The translations under genes and the position numbers were made by a program. From Acinetobacter lwoffii (GTDB taxonomy: Bacteria; Pseudomonadota; Gammaproteobacteria; Pseudomonadales; Moraxellaceae): DNA of 64,000 nt. Positions 8,648 to 17,853 of the stretch are shown here, piece after piece (position 1 is the stretch's first letter; every line of letters begins with the position of its first letter). The notes under the pieces were generated by a model. It made no database searches and was not told where the DNA came from. It saw only the letters and a program-made list of their open reading frames with translations. The stretch lies in the NCBI RefSeq assembly GCF_019343495.1, contig NZ_CP072549.1, positions 868,001 to 932,000 on the forward strand. The letters run 5' to 3'.

Positions 8648-9984
8648 AAAGTTCTGATTTAAAGCAACACAGGACGATTAACCTCAGTCCTCCAAGCTTA
8701 CTGGCTTTGGGTTTTCTCGGATTAATTCTGATCGGCTCACTGCTATTGATGCTGCCTATTGCACATCATGGAGAAATCAGCTGGCTGGAGGCGATTTTTA
8801 CAGCAACTTCTGCTGTGACCATTACCGGGCTATCGGTGGTGAATGTCGGTGAAGCCTATACCGTATTTGGTCAAATCGTGATTATGTTTTTGTTGCAATG
8901 CGGCGGCTTGGGTTTTATGACCTTTGCCATTCTGGCAGTGATGAGTCTGGCACCGCAACTGGGGCTAAAACAACAAGTCATGGCACAGGAGTCCATTGGA
9001 CAAACTAGTCTGAAAAAAGTCAGTTTTACCATTAAAGCTGTGTTTTTATACTCCCTGTTTTTTGAAGCGATCGGTACACTGATTCTGACCGTGTCCTGGC
9101 TCAAAGAATACCAGTTTAGCGATGCACTATTTTATGCAGCCTTTTATAGCGTCTCCGCTTTTAATAATGGTGGATTTTCGCTTTTTCCAAACAGTCTGAT
9201 GAGTTTTTCAGGACAGTATCTGATTACCTTTACCATCAGTATGCTGTATATCATTGGCGGTATCGGTTTCTTGGTGCTGATGGATGTCAAAGAACATAAG
9301 CGCTGGCGTAAGTTGAGTACCAACAGCAAGCTAATCCTCTCAACGATTCTGGGTCTGAACCTAAGTGCTTTTATCGTACTTTGGCTATTAGAGGCTTCGA
9401 ATCCACACACCTTGGGTCTCATGAGTATAGGCGATCAGGCCGTGAATGCCTGGTTCCATGCCACCGTTCCCCGCTCTTCAGGTTTTAATAGCTTGCCAAT
9501 GGAACAAATGAGCGATGCATCCAGTCTCATTACCATGCTGCTCATGTTTATCGGGGGCGGCTCCTTAAGTACGGCGGGCGGCATCAAAGTCGGAACATTT
9601 ATTATTGTGGTGATCAGCGTAATCAGTTTTTTAAGACGCGAAGATGAGATCCGGTTGTTTAATCACTCTATTCCTGAAAAAACTACGTTTAAAGCATTGG
9701 CCGTCGTGTGTATTACTGCAGCGTTGATCATGATGGGTTTTATGAGCTTATTAATCCTGGAACCTGAGCAGGATTTTCTGGATCTGTTGTTTGAAGCCGT
9801 GTCTGCAGCTTGTACCGTCGGTTTGTCCCGAGGGGTAACAGAGGAACTACAACCTGCCAGTTTGATTATTCTAATGCTGTTAATGTTCGCAGGGCGTCTA
9901 GGGCCACTGACGCTTGCTTATTTTATTGCGACTCCGAAAAAGAGTCGTCTCAAACATCCGCCTTCAGAAATCCAGATTGGCTAA
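8644..9984 (+). CDS. ktrB: TrkH/KtrB family potassium transporter
   Basis: This is the integral membrane potassium translocating subunit. The 446 residues contain the four pseudo-repeats of the superfamily (M1-P-M2), each with its selectivity-filter segment: TITGLSVVN, FNNGGFSLF, PRSSGFNSL and CTVGLSRG. The length and the partner gene fit KtrB better than the roughly 480-residue TrkH. It overlaps ktrA by four bases. A bidirectional terminator follows, shared with the convergent phospholipase gene. Na+ dependence is known for some Ktr systems but cannot be told from sequence here. Confidence 0.88.
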   Translation: MKSSDLKQHRTINLSPPSLLALGFLGLILIGSLLLMLPIAHHGEISWLEAIFTATSAVTITGLSVVNVGEAYTVFGQIVIMFLLQCGGLGFMTFAILAVMSLAPQLGLKQQVMAQESIGQTSLKKVSFTIKAVFLYSLFFEAIGTLILTVSWLKEYQFSDALFYAAFYSVSAFNNGGFSLFPNSLMSFSGQYLITFTISMLYIIGGIGFLVLMDVKEHKRWRKLSTNSKLILSTILGLNLSAFIVLWLLEASNPHTLGLMSIGDQAVNAWFHATVPRSSGFNSLPMEQMSDASSLITMLLMFIGGGSLSTAGGIKVGTFIIVVISVISFLRREDEIRLFNHSIPEKTTFKALAVVCITAALIMMGFMSLLILEPEQDFLDLLFEAVSAACTVGLSRGVTEELQPASLIILMLLMFAGRLGPLTLAYFIATPKKSRLKHPPSEIQIG

Positions 9985-9994
9985 TCTATCTATA

Positions 9995-10022
9995 AAAAAA
10001 CCATGCAGCGGCATGGTTTTTT
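9995..10022. terminator. Bidirectional terminator between ktrB and pldA
   Basis: Twelve-base arms (9995-10006 and 10011-10022) with A-run and T-run ends surround an AGCG loop, between convergent genes. It should work on both strands. Confidence 0.9.
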
Positions 10023-10054
10023 ATTTTCATTCCAAGATGTTTAAAGTTGGAATC

Positions 10055-11194
10055 CTAGAACCAGTTCATCAAGGAAACACCTAAACCGACATACGTGGCA
10101 CGATGGTTATAATCAATCAGGCTTTCTCCGTAACCATCAAAAAGCTGGAATTGGCCACGCAAACGCCCACTGATCGGGAATGACCAGTCGAACTGTACCG
10201 CTCCACGGTTTTCATCTCCACCTTTTAAGGTATGTCGTAGCATCAATGAAAAATCATGCTCCTTATAACGATAAAATGCGGTCATGTCTCCACGGCCAAT
10301 ATAGTTCTTGATCTCTGGATTGTTATCGTCTTCTCGCTTCTCTTCAAAGCGATACCAAGGACGAACCATCAAGGCAAAATTGTCTTTTTCAAAACCAAGA
10401 TTCAGCATCACCCGATTCCAGCTACGTGATAACGGATCAGAACGACCATTGGACTGATGATTGATGGTCAATCCCAACATACGCCAATTCAGACCCAAAA
10501 GATCATAATTGGTACGGAAAATCAAACTGGCTTCGGGTTCATAGTTGGTCTCACGAAACGGACGTGATTCTTCCGAGTTATACACCTGCCAACGCGAAGA
10601 CTGAGTATAACCAAGCCAGAGATCGCCATTATCTCCCAAGATATTTTCAACCGCCTTGGTCTTTAAAGACAGTTGAAACTTAGCTTCAGTTGAGGTGAGA
10701 TTCTGTTTCTCTGTCTCTATATTGTTGGGATTTTCACTCTCGGGTAATTCATTCTTGTTTGATGTCCAGAAACCTGGCATCAAATACACCGGCTGATAAG
10801 AACGAATGTTCCAGGTGCCTAATTTACTTTCTGGAGAGAGTTCCCAGCGGCTATCCAGCAAAGACAGATTCGGCGTCAGCTTTGATCCTTCAGAAGCATA
10901 AATATTGGAAACGGTTTGACCAATTTTCGCTTTTAAATTATCGGGTTCAGGCGCAATTTCTGCTGCTGCACGACGCTCAGAAACGATTGCAGGCTTATCA
11001 GTGACCGGAATTTTAAATAAAGTATCATAACAGGCCAGACGCTCTGCACTAATTTCCAGTGCAGCACAGGCTTCAGCCGTTGCCGGCGTGGGACTGTTGA
11101 CTACTGTTTCTTCCGCATTCACTTGCGTCCCAACTGCACAGCCCAGCAAAACGCTCAGCTGTAGAGTTGAGCGCTTAAACGAATTAAGCGCCAT
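10055..11194 (-). CDS. pldA: Outer membrane phospholipase A (OMPLA)
   Basis: PldA hydrolyses phospholipids that reach the outer leaflet of the outer membrane. The 379-residue product has a signal peptide ending near residue 27 (...TQVNAEE), then an extra region of about 100 residues, then the beta-barrel domain. The catalytic triad is visible in NHQSNGRSDPLSRSWNR, where His, Ser (+2) and Asn (+12) have exactly the spacing of E. coli H142/S144/N156. E. coli PldA is only 289 residues. The extra N-terminal part carries a CAALEISAERLACYDTLF motif of the C...RLxCYD type. The C-terminal residue is Phe, as in most barrels. It lies 21 bases downstream of the M16 peptidase gene, probably in one operon. 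Confidence 0.92.
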   Translation of the reverse strand: MALNSFKRSTLQLSVLLGCAVGTQVNAEETVVNSPTPATAEACAALEISAERLACYDTLFKIPVTDKPAIVSERRAAAEIAPEPDNLKAKIGQTVSNIYASEGSKLTPNLSLLDSRWELSPESKLGTWNIRSYQPVYLMPGFWTSNKNELPESENPNNIETEKQNLTSTEAKFQLSLKTKAVENILGDNGDLWLGYTQSSRWQVYNSEESRPFRETNYEPEASLIFRTNYDLLGLNWRMLGLTINHQSNGRSDPLSRSWNRVMLNLGFEKDNFALMVRPWYRFEEKREDDNNPEIKNYIGRGDMTAFYRYKEHDFSLMLRHTLKGGDENRGAVQFDWSFPISGRLRGQFQLFDGYGESLIDYNHRATYVGLGVSLMNWF

Positions 11195-11215
11195 CCTTTA
11201 TCCTCTTTTTTTTAT

Positions 11216-14155
11216 TTATAGAACTTGTTGAATTACAAAACCAAGCTGTTCCAGCATTTCACGTTTTGCCACTGGCGCTACAATGGCTTTCGTCGCCTGC
11301 TGCTCGACCAGATAGGTCTGTGCAACACGCTGCAAATCATCCAGTGTGACATTCAATAAACGTTCACGTAATTTTTTACGGAACGCTGGCGTACGTTGAT
11401 GCAAGTAAGAATAACATGCAGTAATGGCTTCGCCTGCCGGTGAACCTGGTTTATCCATACTGGCAATCAGACCCAGAATGGCTTCTTCCAACTGGTGTGG
11501 CTGTTGTGGTACATTAAGTAACCACTGAATACTCGCATCAAAATCCTGGAAAGTTTCTGCCAGACGTGGGTCACGATAGCTGTAGAAACGGAATGAACAG
11601 GCATTCCCGTCATAGCTGGCACCACCACCATAGGCACCGCCTTTTTCACGGATGGCACTGTGCAGGAAGCCATTACGCAAATAACCCGCCAGTACCATCA
11701 ATGCAGCAGCATCAGGATGTGAAACTTCAACAGCTGGATAAGCAGCCGCACAGAACTGGACATTGGCTTGAATCAACCAGGCTTCGTGCTGGTCATGGGT
11801 TACTTTTTCGACTTGAGTTAATGAAACTGGTGCAGAATCAACTTCAAGTTTATCCCAGACATTCTGAATTTCTTCGATCAGATGCTCAGACTGCGGCTCT
11901 TCACAGACTAACAGGAATTGCTTTGGTGCTTGCAACAAGACCCGATGAATCCGTTTTAATTCATCAATCAGCAGATCATATTCAGCCGGATCTTTTTCGA
12001 TCTTAGACACCAGCTCGATCAGCCAGTTCAATGCACCCAAACCGGTATTGTGATAATCACGCAAAGCCAATGCACTATGCTGACGTGAAGCCGTTTGCAT
12101 TGCATAGCTATGTCCAGAACCAGAAATACGTGACTGCCAGCGCGTTTTACGCTGTTGTAACAGTTCAACAATACGATCTTTCTCATCAAAACGAAGCTGT
12201 TCAAAACCGATCTTTAACAGACGAATTGCATCCAGATGATTCACCAAAGATTTGGTAGTCAACGTCAACCAGGCAGTAATTTTGTTTTTGTCATCGACTT
12301 TAGAACGCAAAGATGCGCCCATGCCCAGACCGCCACTTACCGCTGTTTGCAGTTGCTGGAACTCAAGATAATCATACTCACCCGCACCAACTTCACCCAT
12401 CAGGATCGACAGCAGGTTAAAGTAAGGCGACTGCACCACTTCATCCGGAATATTGACCAGAACCTGTTGATAATAAATCCCATTGGTGCCGGCATGATAC
12501 AGGTTCAACGGCGTATCAACACGGTTACAGATAATCTCACGCAACTGGCCTTGAACAATTTGCAATTCCGCAGGGACATCTTCCAGACCGACTTTCGGCA
12601 ATAAATTCAAGTCATCCGGCGTGTCCTGACGCACATTCAATGCTTCAGTCTGCGCAATAATTTCAGCTTTCTGTTCTTCAGTCAGATTCTTGCCAATTTC
12701 AGCCAGACGCGCTTTTTCATCCGCTGCTTCTTTGGCAGATTTGGTCGCATCCGGAACCAGCGTCAGTTGGACACGATGTGGATTATCCAGCAGATGCTCT
12801 TTGATCAGATTGGATAACCACATCGGATCTTGCAGCTCTTCTTTAACTGCCGCAATCGCAGAATCCACATCCCAGACTTCGACCGGATCACGGTGATGAA
12901 TGGCACTACCCAGACCGCTCAGAATCAGGCTTAAACCATACGGTGTACCATCACCATTAATTTCACGCTGATGCAATTCAATTTGATGCAGAATCGCATC
13001 GACCATGTTCTGATCAACCGGTTTAGAGGCAACTTCTTCCAGAACCTTAAACACACCATTTTTAAATTCTTCTGCATGTTCAGGATTTGAACCTTGCACC
13101 GCACAGTAAAAAGTCATTTCAAAGTTAGAATCATCCACACCCATGAATGGACCTGTTGCATCTGCATAACCACAAGTTTCCAGATAATGACGCAGTGGTG
13201 ATGCTGAATCTTCAAGCAGAATCCCTTCAACTAAACGCATACCTAAACGCAGTTTAATGTCACTAGCTTCTGGCAATAACCATGACAGCACATGATAGGT
13301 CTTGTCCTGTAGATCTTCGGCGTCGACCGCATAGCTGTCAGTAACCGTCAATGGTGCAGTTAGGCGGGTTTCAGGTGTTGGATACAGCGTCTGACCTTTT
13401 TCAAATTTAGACAATGCCAGATGTTCAAACTGCTCTTGCAATTCAAATGCTGTTTTATTGCCAAAGGTCATGAATACTGCATTACTTGGATGGTAATGTG
13501 ACTTATAGAAATCTACTAACTCTTGGTAAGTCAGATCGGGAATATCTTTGGGATCACCACCCGAATTATAGTGATAAGTCGTATTCGGGAATAAATGATA
13601 CGCCAACGTGTGATAAAGCTGATCCGAAGGCGAACTCATCGCCCCTTTCATTTCATTAAAGACCACGCCTTTATAGACAGGCTCGCCATTTTCCAGCTCA
13701 ATGCGAATGCCTTCCTGGGCAAAATCTAGTGGATTCAGGTTCGCAGCAAATGCTGCATCCATATACACTTCAAGCAGGTTCTGGAAATCCTTGCTGTTTT
13801 GGGTCGCAAATGGATATGCAGTCCAGTCCGCCGCAGTAAAGGCATTCATGAAAGTATTCAATGAACGGCGAATCATCAGGAAGAATGGATCACGCACCGG
13901 GAATTTTTCTGAACCACACAGCGCAGTATGTTCCAGAATATGTGCTTCGCCTTTAGAATCCATCGGCTGGGTACGAAACGCCACCAGAAAGACATTTTCG
14001 TCATGATTGGTCGCCAAATGATAATGCGTGGCGCCAGTCACTTTATGTTTATATTCAGACACGAAAATGTCTAAAGCTTCAACATGTTGTTGACGTACCA
14101 ACTGAAACGCAGGATGTACAGTTTGAGAAATGGTTTCAGTGACATCTACAGTCAT
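11216..14155 (-). CDS. Insulinase-type peptidase M16C (PreP-like)
   Basis: This is a large two-chamber zinc peptidase of the presequence protease (PreP) subfamily, which degrades unstructured peptides. The inverted zinc motif HILEH lies at residues 72-76, followed by TALCGSEKFP, typical of M16C. The remaining length holds the inactive second half. An ATG at 14194 is in frame, but the ATG at 14155 is preceded by AGGAG at the right spacing and gives a normal 979-residue protein, so I use it. There is no signal peptide, so it is expected in the cytoplasm. It is probably co-transcribed with pldA downstream; a functional link is not evident. Confidence 0.93.
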   Translation of the reverse strand: MTVDVTETISQTVHPAFQLVRQQHVEALDIFVSEYKHKVTGATHYHLATNHDENVFLVAFRTQPMDSKGEAHILEHTALCGSEKFPVRDPFFLMIRRSLNTFMNAFTAADWTAYPFATQNSKDFQNLLEVYMDAAFAANLNPLDFAQEGIRIELENGEPVYKGVVFNEMKGAMSSPSDQLYHTLAYHLFPNTTYHYNSGGDPKDIPDLTYQELVDFYKSHYHPSNAVFMTFGNKTAFELQEQFEHLALSKFEKGQTLYPTPETRLTAPLTVTDSYAVDAEDLQDKTYHVLSWLLPEASDIKLRLGMRLVEGILLEDSASPLRHYLETCGYADATGPFMGVDDSNFEMTFYCAVQGSNPEHAEEFKNGVFKVLEEVASKPVDQNMVDAILHQIELHQREINGDGTPYGLSLILSGLGSAIHHRDPVEVWDVDSAIAAVKEELQDPMWLSNLIKEHLLDNPHRVQLTLVPDATKSAKEAADEKARLAEIGKNLTEEQKAEIIAQTEALNVRQDTPDDLNLLPKVGLEDVPAELQIVQGQLREIICNRVDTPLNLYHAGTNGIYYQQVLVNIPDEVVQSPYFNLLSILMGEVGAGEYDYLEFQQLQTAVSGGLGMGASLRSKVDDKNKITAWLTLTTKSLVNHLDAIRLLKIGFEQLRFDEKDRIVELLQQRKTRWQSRISGSGHSYAMQTASRQHSALALRDYHNTGLGALNWLIELVSKIEKDPAEYDLLIDELKRIHRVLLQAPKQFLLVCEEPQSEHLIEEIQNVWDKLEVDSAPVSLTQVEKVTHDQHEAWLIQANVQFCAAAYPAVEVSHPDAAALMVLAGYLRNGFLHSAIREKGGAYGGGASYDGNACSFRFYSYRDPRLAETFQDFDASIQWLLNVPQQPHQLEEAILGLIASMDKPGSPAGEAITACYSYLHQRTPAFRKKLRERLLNVTLDDLQRVAQTYLVEQQATKAIVAPVAKREMLEQLGFVIQQVL

Positions 14156-14320
14156 GCGATCTCCTAATGCTTTAATTAAAATAACTAAGCGCATTATAGC
14201 TTTAGTTATCTGAATTATTCACGTTGAAAACCGAGGATTTTGATCGAATTAAGTAAACTTGATCATTTGAAAATTAAATCATCAAATTTACTTCCTGCAT
14301 CTAGATGAGTATTTACAAGC

Positions 14321-14773
14321 TTAAGAAATCAGATATTTAAAATAGTTATAGCTTGGATTATTTTCTACAAATACATAATTCTGCTTTTGATAAAAACTGG
14401 CGGCCAGTCGGGTATCTGTTTGCAGGCACAAAGCTGAATAATGCGGACGTGCCAATTGCTCCAGGTAAGCCAAAAGCTGTTTGCCGACGCCATGCTGACG
14501 ATATTTCGGATGCACATAGAAACGGCGTACCCGACCAATGCGGTCTTCAATGCCATTATCTCCCCATTGCTGGTTCAAGCCACCACAGGCAACCAGTTTC
14601 TTGCCATCATGCGCCACCACCAGATATTCATTGGCGTGGCTAAAGCAGTTTTTCCCGGTGCGATATTCTTCTATTAACTTATCTACCAAATTATAGCCTT
14701 CTTTACGTGCCAGAGTTGCCAGTGTTTCGATCTGATCCGGGAGTTGTTCGGCTGTTACAATTTTAATATTCAT
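14321..14773 (-). CDS. GNAT family N-acetyltransferase
   Basis: The 150-residue product is a single GNAT domain. The acetyl-CoA pyrophosphate-binding loop is visible as RRFYVHPKYRQHGVGKQL (about residues 84-101), followed by a LCLQTDTRLAASFYQKQNY segment typical of motif B. The substrate is unknown; members of this size acetylate small molecules or protein N-termini. It is a single gene, convergent with nothing and divergent from the kinase gene 276 bases away. No neighbouring gene suggests the substrate. Confidence 0.85.
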   Translation of the reverse strand: MNIKIVTAEQLPDQIETLATLARKEGYNLVDKLIEEYRTGKNCFSHANEYLVVAHDGKKLVACGGLNQQWGDNGIEDRIGRVRRFYVHPKYRQHGVGKQLLAYLEQLARPHYSALCLQTDTRLAASFYQKQNYVFVENNPSYNYFKYLIS

Positions 14774-15049
14774 ATACGCACACTATTTGAAATTGTTGTG
14801 AAGAATGACTGTTGCCAAGCGACTTAAAGTATCATGCCAGGAGCGATATCTCTTTATAAATAAAATGTGATCCTTAAATCAATGCTGCAGCACACCAGTG
14901 CACAAAAATAAGTCAGTTTTTAGACCAAAGATAGCTGCTGAACAAAATACAGCATTTTTGAAAAATATTTGAAAATGATTCAGCAAACTACAGCAATCCC
15001 AAGCAATCGTGTAAACTTAGGACTTTCATTTTTAATGTGATATTTGAAC

Positions 15050-16054
15050 ATGGCAACTGTTGATCTTTTTGCGATTGGTAATGCGCTGATTGACCAAGAA
15101 TTTAAAGTTTCTGATGACTTTTTAACTGCACATCACTTGCAAAAAGGCACCATGCAACTTGCAGATGGTGAGACTCAGGCCACTCTTTATCAAAATCTTC
15201 AAGCGACTCAAGTGTATAAGGGTCAGGCTTCAGGCGGTTCAGCAGCCAACACTACCGTGGCATTTTCTGCGCTCGGTGGTTCTGCATTTTATGGCTGTCG
15301 TGTCGGAAATGACGAACTGGGGCACATCTACCTGAAGGGTTTGAATGATGCAGGTATTAAGACCACCACCCAATCGATCAGTGAAGGCGTAACAGGGACA
15401 TGTATGGTTCTGGTCAGCCCTGATTCTGAACGTACCATGCATACCTATCTGGGTATTACGGCCGAACTGACTGATCAACAAATTGATTTCAGCGCACTAA
15501 ATAGCGCGAAATGGCTATATCTCGAAGGTTATTTATCAACTTCTGACACAGCACGTCATGCGGTACAACAAGCACGTGATATTGCCCGTGCCAATGGCGT
15601 TAAAATTGCCCTAACTTTATCTGATCCTGCCATGGTGCAATACGCGCGTGCCGGTTTGGATGAAATGATTGCAGATGGTGTAGACTTGCTGTTATGTAAC
15701 CAGCAAGAAGCGCTGATGTATACAGAAACAGATAATCTTGAGGCAGCCCTGCTTAAATTAAAAACAATCAGTCAGCACGTTGTCATTACATTGTCAGCTG
15801 AAGGCGCACTGATTTCGAATTATCAAAATACATTTACTGTTCCTGGCCGTAAAGTGCCTGCAGTAGATGCCAACGGTGCCGGTGATGCTTTTGCCGGGGC
15901 TTTCCTGTACGGATTGAATGCTAATTTGGGTCTTCAAGCTGCGGCTGAACTGGCGATTCTCATTTCGAGCCAGGTGGTTTCACAATTTGGTCCACGCCTG
16001 GCAGTTGAAGACTATGCGGCATTATTACAAGACTTTCAAAAGGAATGTGCTTAA
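15050..16054 (+). CDS. PfkB-family carbohydrate kinase, adenosine kinase-like
   Basis: This is a ribokinase-fold enzyme that phosphorylates a sugar or nucleoside with ATP. The 334 residues include the N-terminal AIGNALIDQEF segment, the GGSAANTTVAFSALG substrate/lid region typical of adenosine kinase-like members, and the C-terminal DANGAGDAFAGAF signature, whose Asp is the catalytic base. A TTG at 15044 was rejected in favour of the ATG at 15050. Its stop codon overlaps the next start (TAATG), so it is coupled to the Rieske gene. Adenosine is a likely substrate from resemblance but not proven; sugar kinases share these motifs. Confidence 0.88.
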   Translation: MATVDLFAIGNALIDQEFKVSDDFLTAHHLQKGTMQLADGETQATLYQNLQATQVYKGQASGGSAANTTVAFSALGGSAFYGCRVGNDELGHIYLKGLNDAGIKTTTQSISEGVTGTCMVLVSPDSERTMHTYLGITAELTDQQIDFSALNSAKWLYLEGYLSTSDTARHAVQQARDIARANGVKIALTLSDPAMVQYARAGLDEMIADGVDLLLCNQQEALMYTETDNLEAALLKLKTISQHVVITLSAEGALISNYQNTFTVPGRKVPAVDANGAGDAFAGAFLYGLNANLGLQAAAELAILISSQVVSQFGPRLAVEDYAALLQDFQKECA

Positions 16055-16377
16055 TGTTTAAAATTTGCATGACCGAAGACGTTCCAGAACGCGAAGCACG
16101 CTCTTTTGAGCTTCCCGATGGAGATAATATCTTTATCACACAGCGTGACGGTGCCTTCTATGCTTATCAAAACCTGTGTCCGCATTTGCAGGTCGAACTG
16201 GAATTTCTGGAAAACCAGTTTCTGGATCGCGATCAGGAATTTATTGAATGCTCCACGCATGGCGCCTTGTTTCTGGTAGAAAGCGGTGAATGCATTTCTG
16301 GGCCTTGCCAAGGTCAAGCACTTGAAAAAGTAGAGATTACCGTGCATTCTGATGGTGGAATTTACCTCTCAGAATAA
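16054..16377 (+). CDS. Rieske-type [2Fe-2S] ferredoxin
   Basis: The product is a small soluble Rieske protein of 107 residues. The cluster ligands are visible as CPH (in YQNLCPHLQVELE) and CSTH (in IECSTHGALF), which gives two Cys and two His. Such stand-alone Rieske ferredoxins pass electrons to oxygenases or act in other redox steps. The ATG at 16054 overlaps the kinase stop and has AAGGA nine bases upstream; an in-frame ATG at 16045 lies too close to that site and would overlap more. No oxygenase gene is adjacent, so the redox partner is unknown. Confidence 0.88.
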   Translation: MFKICMTEDVPEREARSFELPDGDNIFITQRDGAFYAYQNLCPHLQVELEFLENQFLDRDQEFIECSTHGALFLVESGECISGPCQGQALEKVEITVHSDGGIYLSE

Positions 16378-16396
16378 GACTAAAACGGACTTCACC

Positions 16397-17011
16397 ATGC
16401 CTGCATTTTTTCTAGACTATAACCTGATGCCTTTTCATCTGAGTTTATTGGCGATTATTCTGTTCGGTGTGGTGAAAACCATTGGTTTCTATTTTGGACT
16501 CAGACCCAGCAAGTTTCTGCAAAAAATTTCACCTTATGACTTTCAGCAGATGGATCTACTAAACGTCAAATTCTCCAAAACCTTGATTGTGTTTTTCTTC
16601 CTGATGAATTTTAGTTTTGCCGGCTATGTTTTACAGTTCCTGATCTATTCTCAGGAATTTAAATTTCTGCCTGCTTATTACCTGATTATTCCGGCTTTAA
16701 TCATTGCGACTTTTTTTACTATTTTTATGATTCACTGTCTGGATCAGGTCATTCCACCTAAATATAAAAAGAACAATGTCAATTTACTTGGCCGTTTGGC
16801 GACAATTTCCAGTGGCAATGCCCGACCCGGTTTTTCTGCTCAAGCGCGGGTGCGAGATGAGTATGGGCAACTGCATTATGTACAGGTAGAACCTGAGTTT
16901 GGTGAACTCGGTTTTCAGTCGCAGATTATCCTGATTCGCATGAGAAAATCTCATTATGTTGCTAAGAAAATTTGTAAATCTAATCAGCTGTTCAGCATGA
17001 ATCTAGATTAA
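16397..17011 (+). CDS. YqiJ-like inner membrane protein with OB-fold (NfeD-like) domain
   Basis: The 204-residue product has three or four hydrophobic segments in the first 120 residues (about 9-28, 56-76, 85-110) and a C-terminal soluble beta domain beginning at LLGRLATISSGNARPG. The stretch DEYGQLHYVQVEPE closely parallels E. coli YqiJ (DUF1449), whose OB-fold resembles NfeD. In E. coli, yqiJ sits beside yqiK, a flotillin; no flotillin gene is present here. The start at 16397 gives a natural N-terminus 19 bases after the Rieske gene; an upstream GTG-like extension would overlap it. Function unknown, probably membrane organisation or quality control (inference). Confidence 0.75.
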   Translation: MPAFFLDYNLMPFHLSLLAIILFGVVKTIGFYFGLRPSKFLQKISPYDFQQMDLLNVKFSKTLIVFFFLMNFSFAGYVLQFLIYSQEFKFLPAYYLIIPALIIATFFTIFMIHCLDQVIPPKYKKNNVNLLGRLATISSGNARPGFSAQARVRDEYGQLHYVQVEPEFGELGFQSQIILIRMRKSHYVAKKICKSNQLFSMNLD

Positions 17012-17035
17012 ATTCTAAATCATTTAATAGTTATT

Positions 17036-17065
17036 AAAAAATCCCGACAGATATCGGGATTTTTT
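17036..17065. terminator. Bidirectional terminator
   Basis: Twelve-base arms (17036-17047 and 17054-17065) end in A and T runs, between the convergent YqiJ-like and YidB-like genes. Confidence 0.9.
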
Positions 17066-17076
17066 AATGTTTAGAT

Positions 17077-17748
17077 TTATTTTTTAAGAAGTCCTGAAAC
17101 CATATTCAATACATTTTGAATATCATTATTGGCTTCTTGCTTACTGGTCTGCTCACCTTGTGGAGTAAGCGAATCAATAATCTGCGGCAAGACCTGTGAA
17201 ATCGCACTATAAACATCCTGTTTCGGTGCATGGGTTTGTTGTGCAACTGCTTCAACTTCCTGATCATCAAACAGGTTTTGCACCTGCTGCGGATCGACAT
17301 TGGCATTTTCACCGGGGCCGGTCGACACCCAATCATCGACCTGGCTATTGAGCCCCTGTCCTTTGAGCTTGTCTAATGCACCCTGTAAACCGCCCTGTTT
17401 TTGAATCCAGGCCAGCACTAAAGGCAGTACTGCAATCAATAAGGTTTTACCAGTAGAACCACCCAATCCTGAACGAGGCTGAGCAGTACCTTGAGTACCA
17501 CTACCACCGAACTGACTTAGTACTGAACCTAAAATTGCCCCCAGACCATTTTGTCGAGTCTGCTGGCCGGTTTGATTTTGCTGGTTTTGAGTATTTTGAT
17601 TTTGCTGAGAATTTGACTGGTTTAAATGCCCTAGCACAGACCCCAGGATATCTGCCAAGCCACCTTGTTGTGAGGACTTTTGCTGCAACTGTCCACCACC
17701 CAATGCCTGCTTTGCTAATATTTCCACAATACTACTCAGGTTTGTCAT
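17077..17748 (-). CDS. YidB-like DUF937 protein
   Basis: The C-terminal half resembles the YidB/DUF937 family: a TLLIAVLPLVLAWIQKQGGL helix, LKGQGLNSQVDDWVSTGPG, then a helical end around residues 160-220. The middle (about 45-75) is a low-complexity stretch rich in Q and N, and the N-terminal 40 residues repeat a LADILGSVLGHL/LGAILGSVLSQF pattern. There is no signal peptide. The function of the family is not established. It is a single gene between a bidirectional terminator and a spacer, with no operon partner. Confidence 0.78.
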   Translation of the reverse strand: MTNLSSIVEILAKQALGGGQLQQKSSQQGGLADILGSVLGHLNQSNSQQNQNTQNQQNQTGQQTRQNGLGAILGSVLSQFGGSGTQGTAQPRSGLGGSTGKTLLIAVLPLVLAWIQKQGGLQGALDKLKGQGLNSQVDDWVSTGPGENANVDPQQVQNLFDDQEVEAVAQQTHAPKQDVYSAISQVLPQIIDSLTPQGEQTSKQEANNDIQNVLNMVSGLLKK

Positions 17749-17853
17749 GTCCTATATCCTATGTGCATCTTAATTACAGAATACGGCCTGCCCTCATATT
17801 GTCTAGGCAAGATTGTGTTAATATTTGCAATCTTAGTTAAGCAGGTTTTCGGC

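Noticed and set aside
11566..12604. Plus-strand ORFs inside the M16 peptidase gene
   Set aside because: Antisense to an intact peptidase gene; His-rich and low-complexity translations, no Shine-Dalgarno support.
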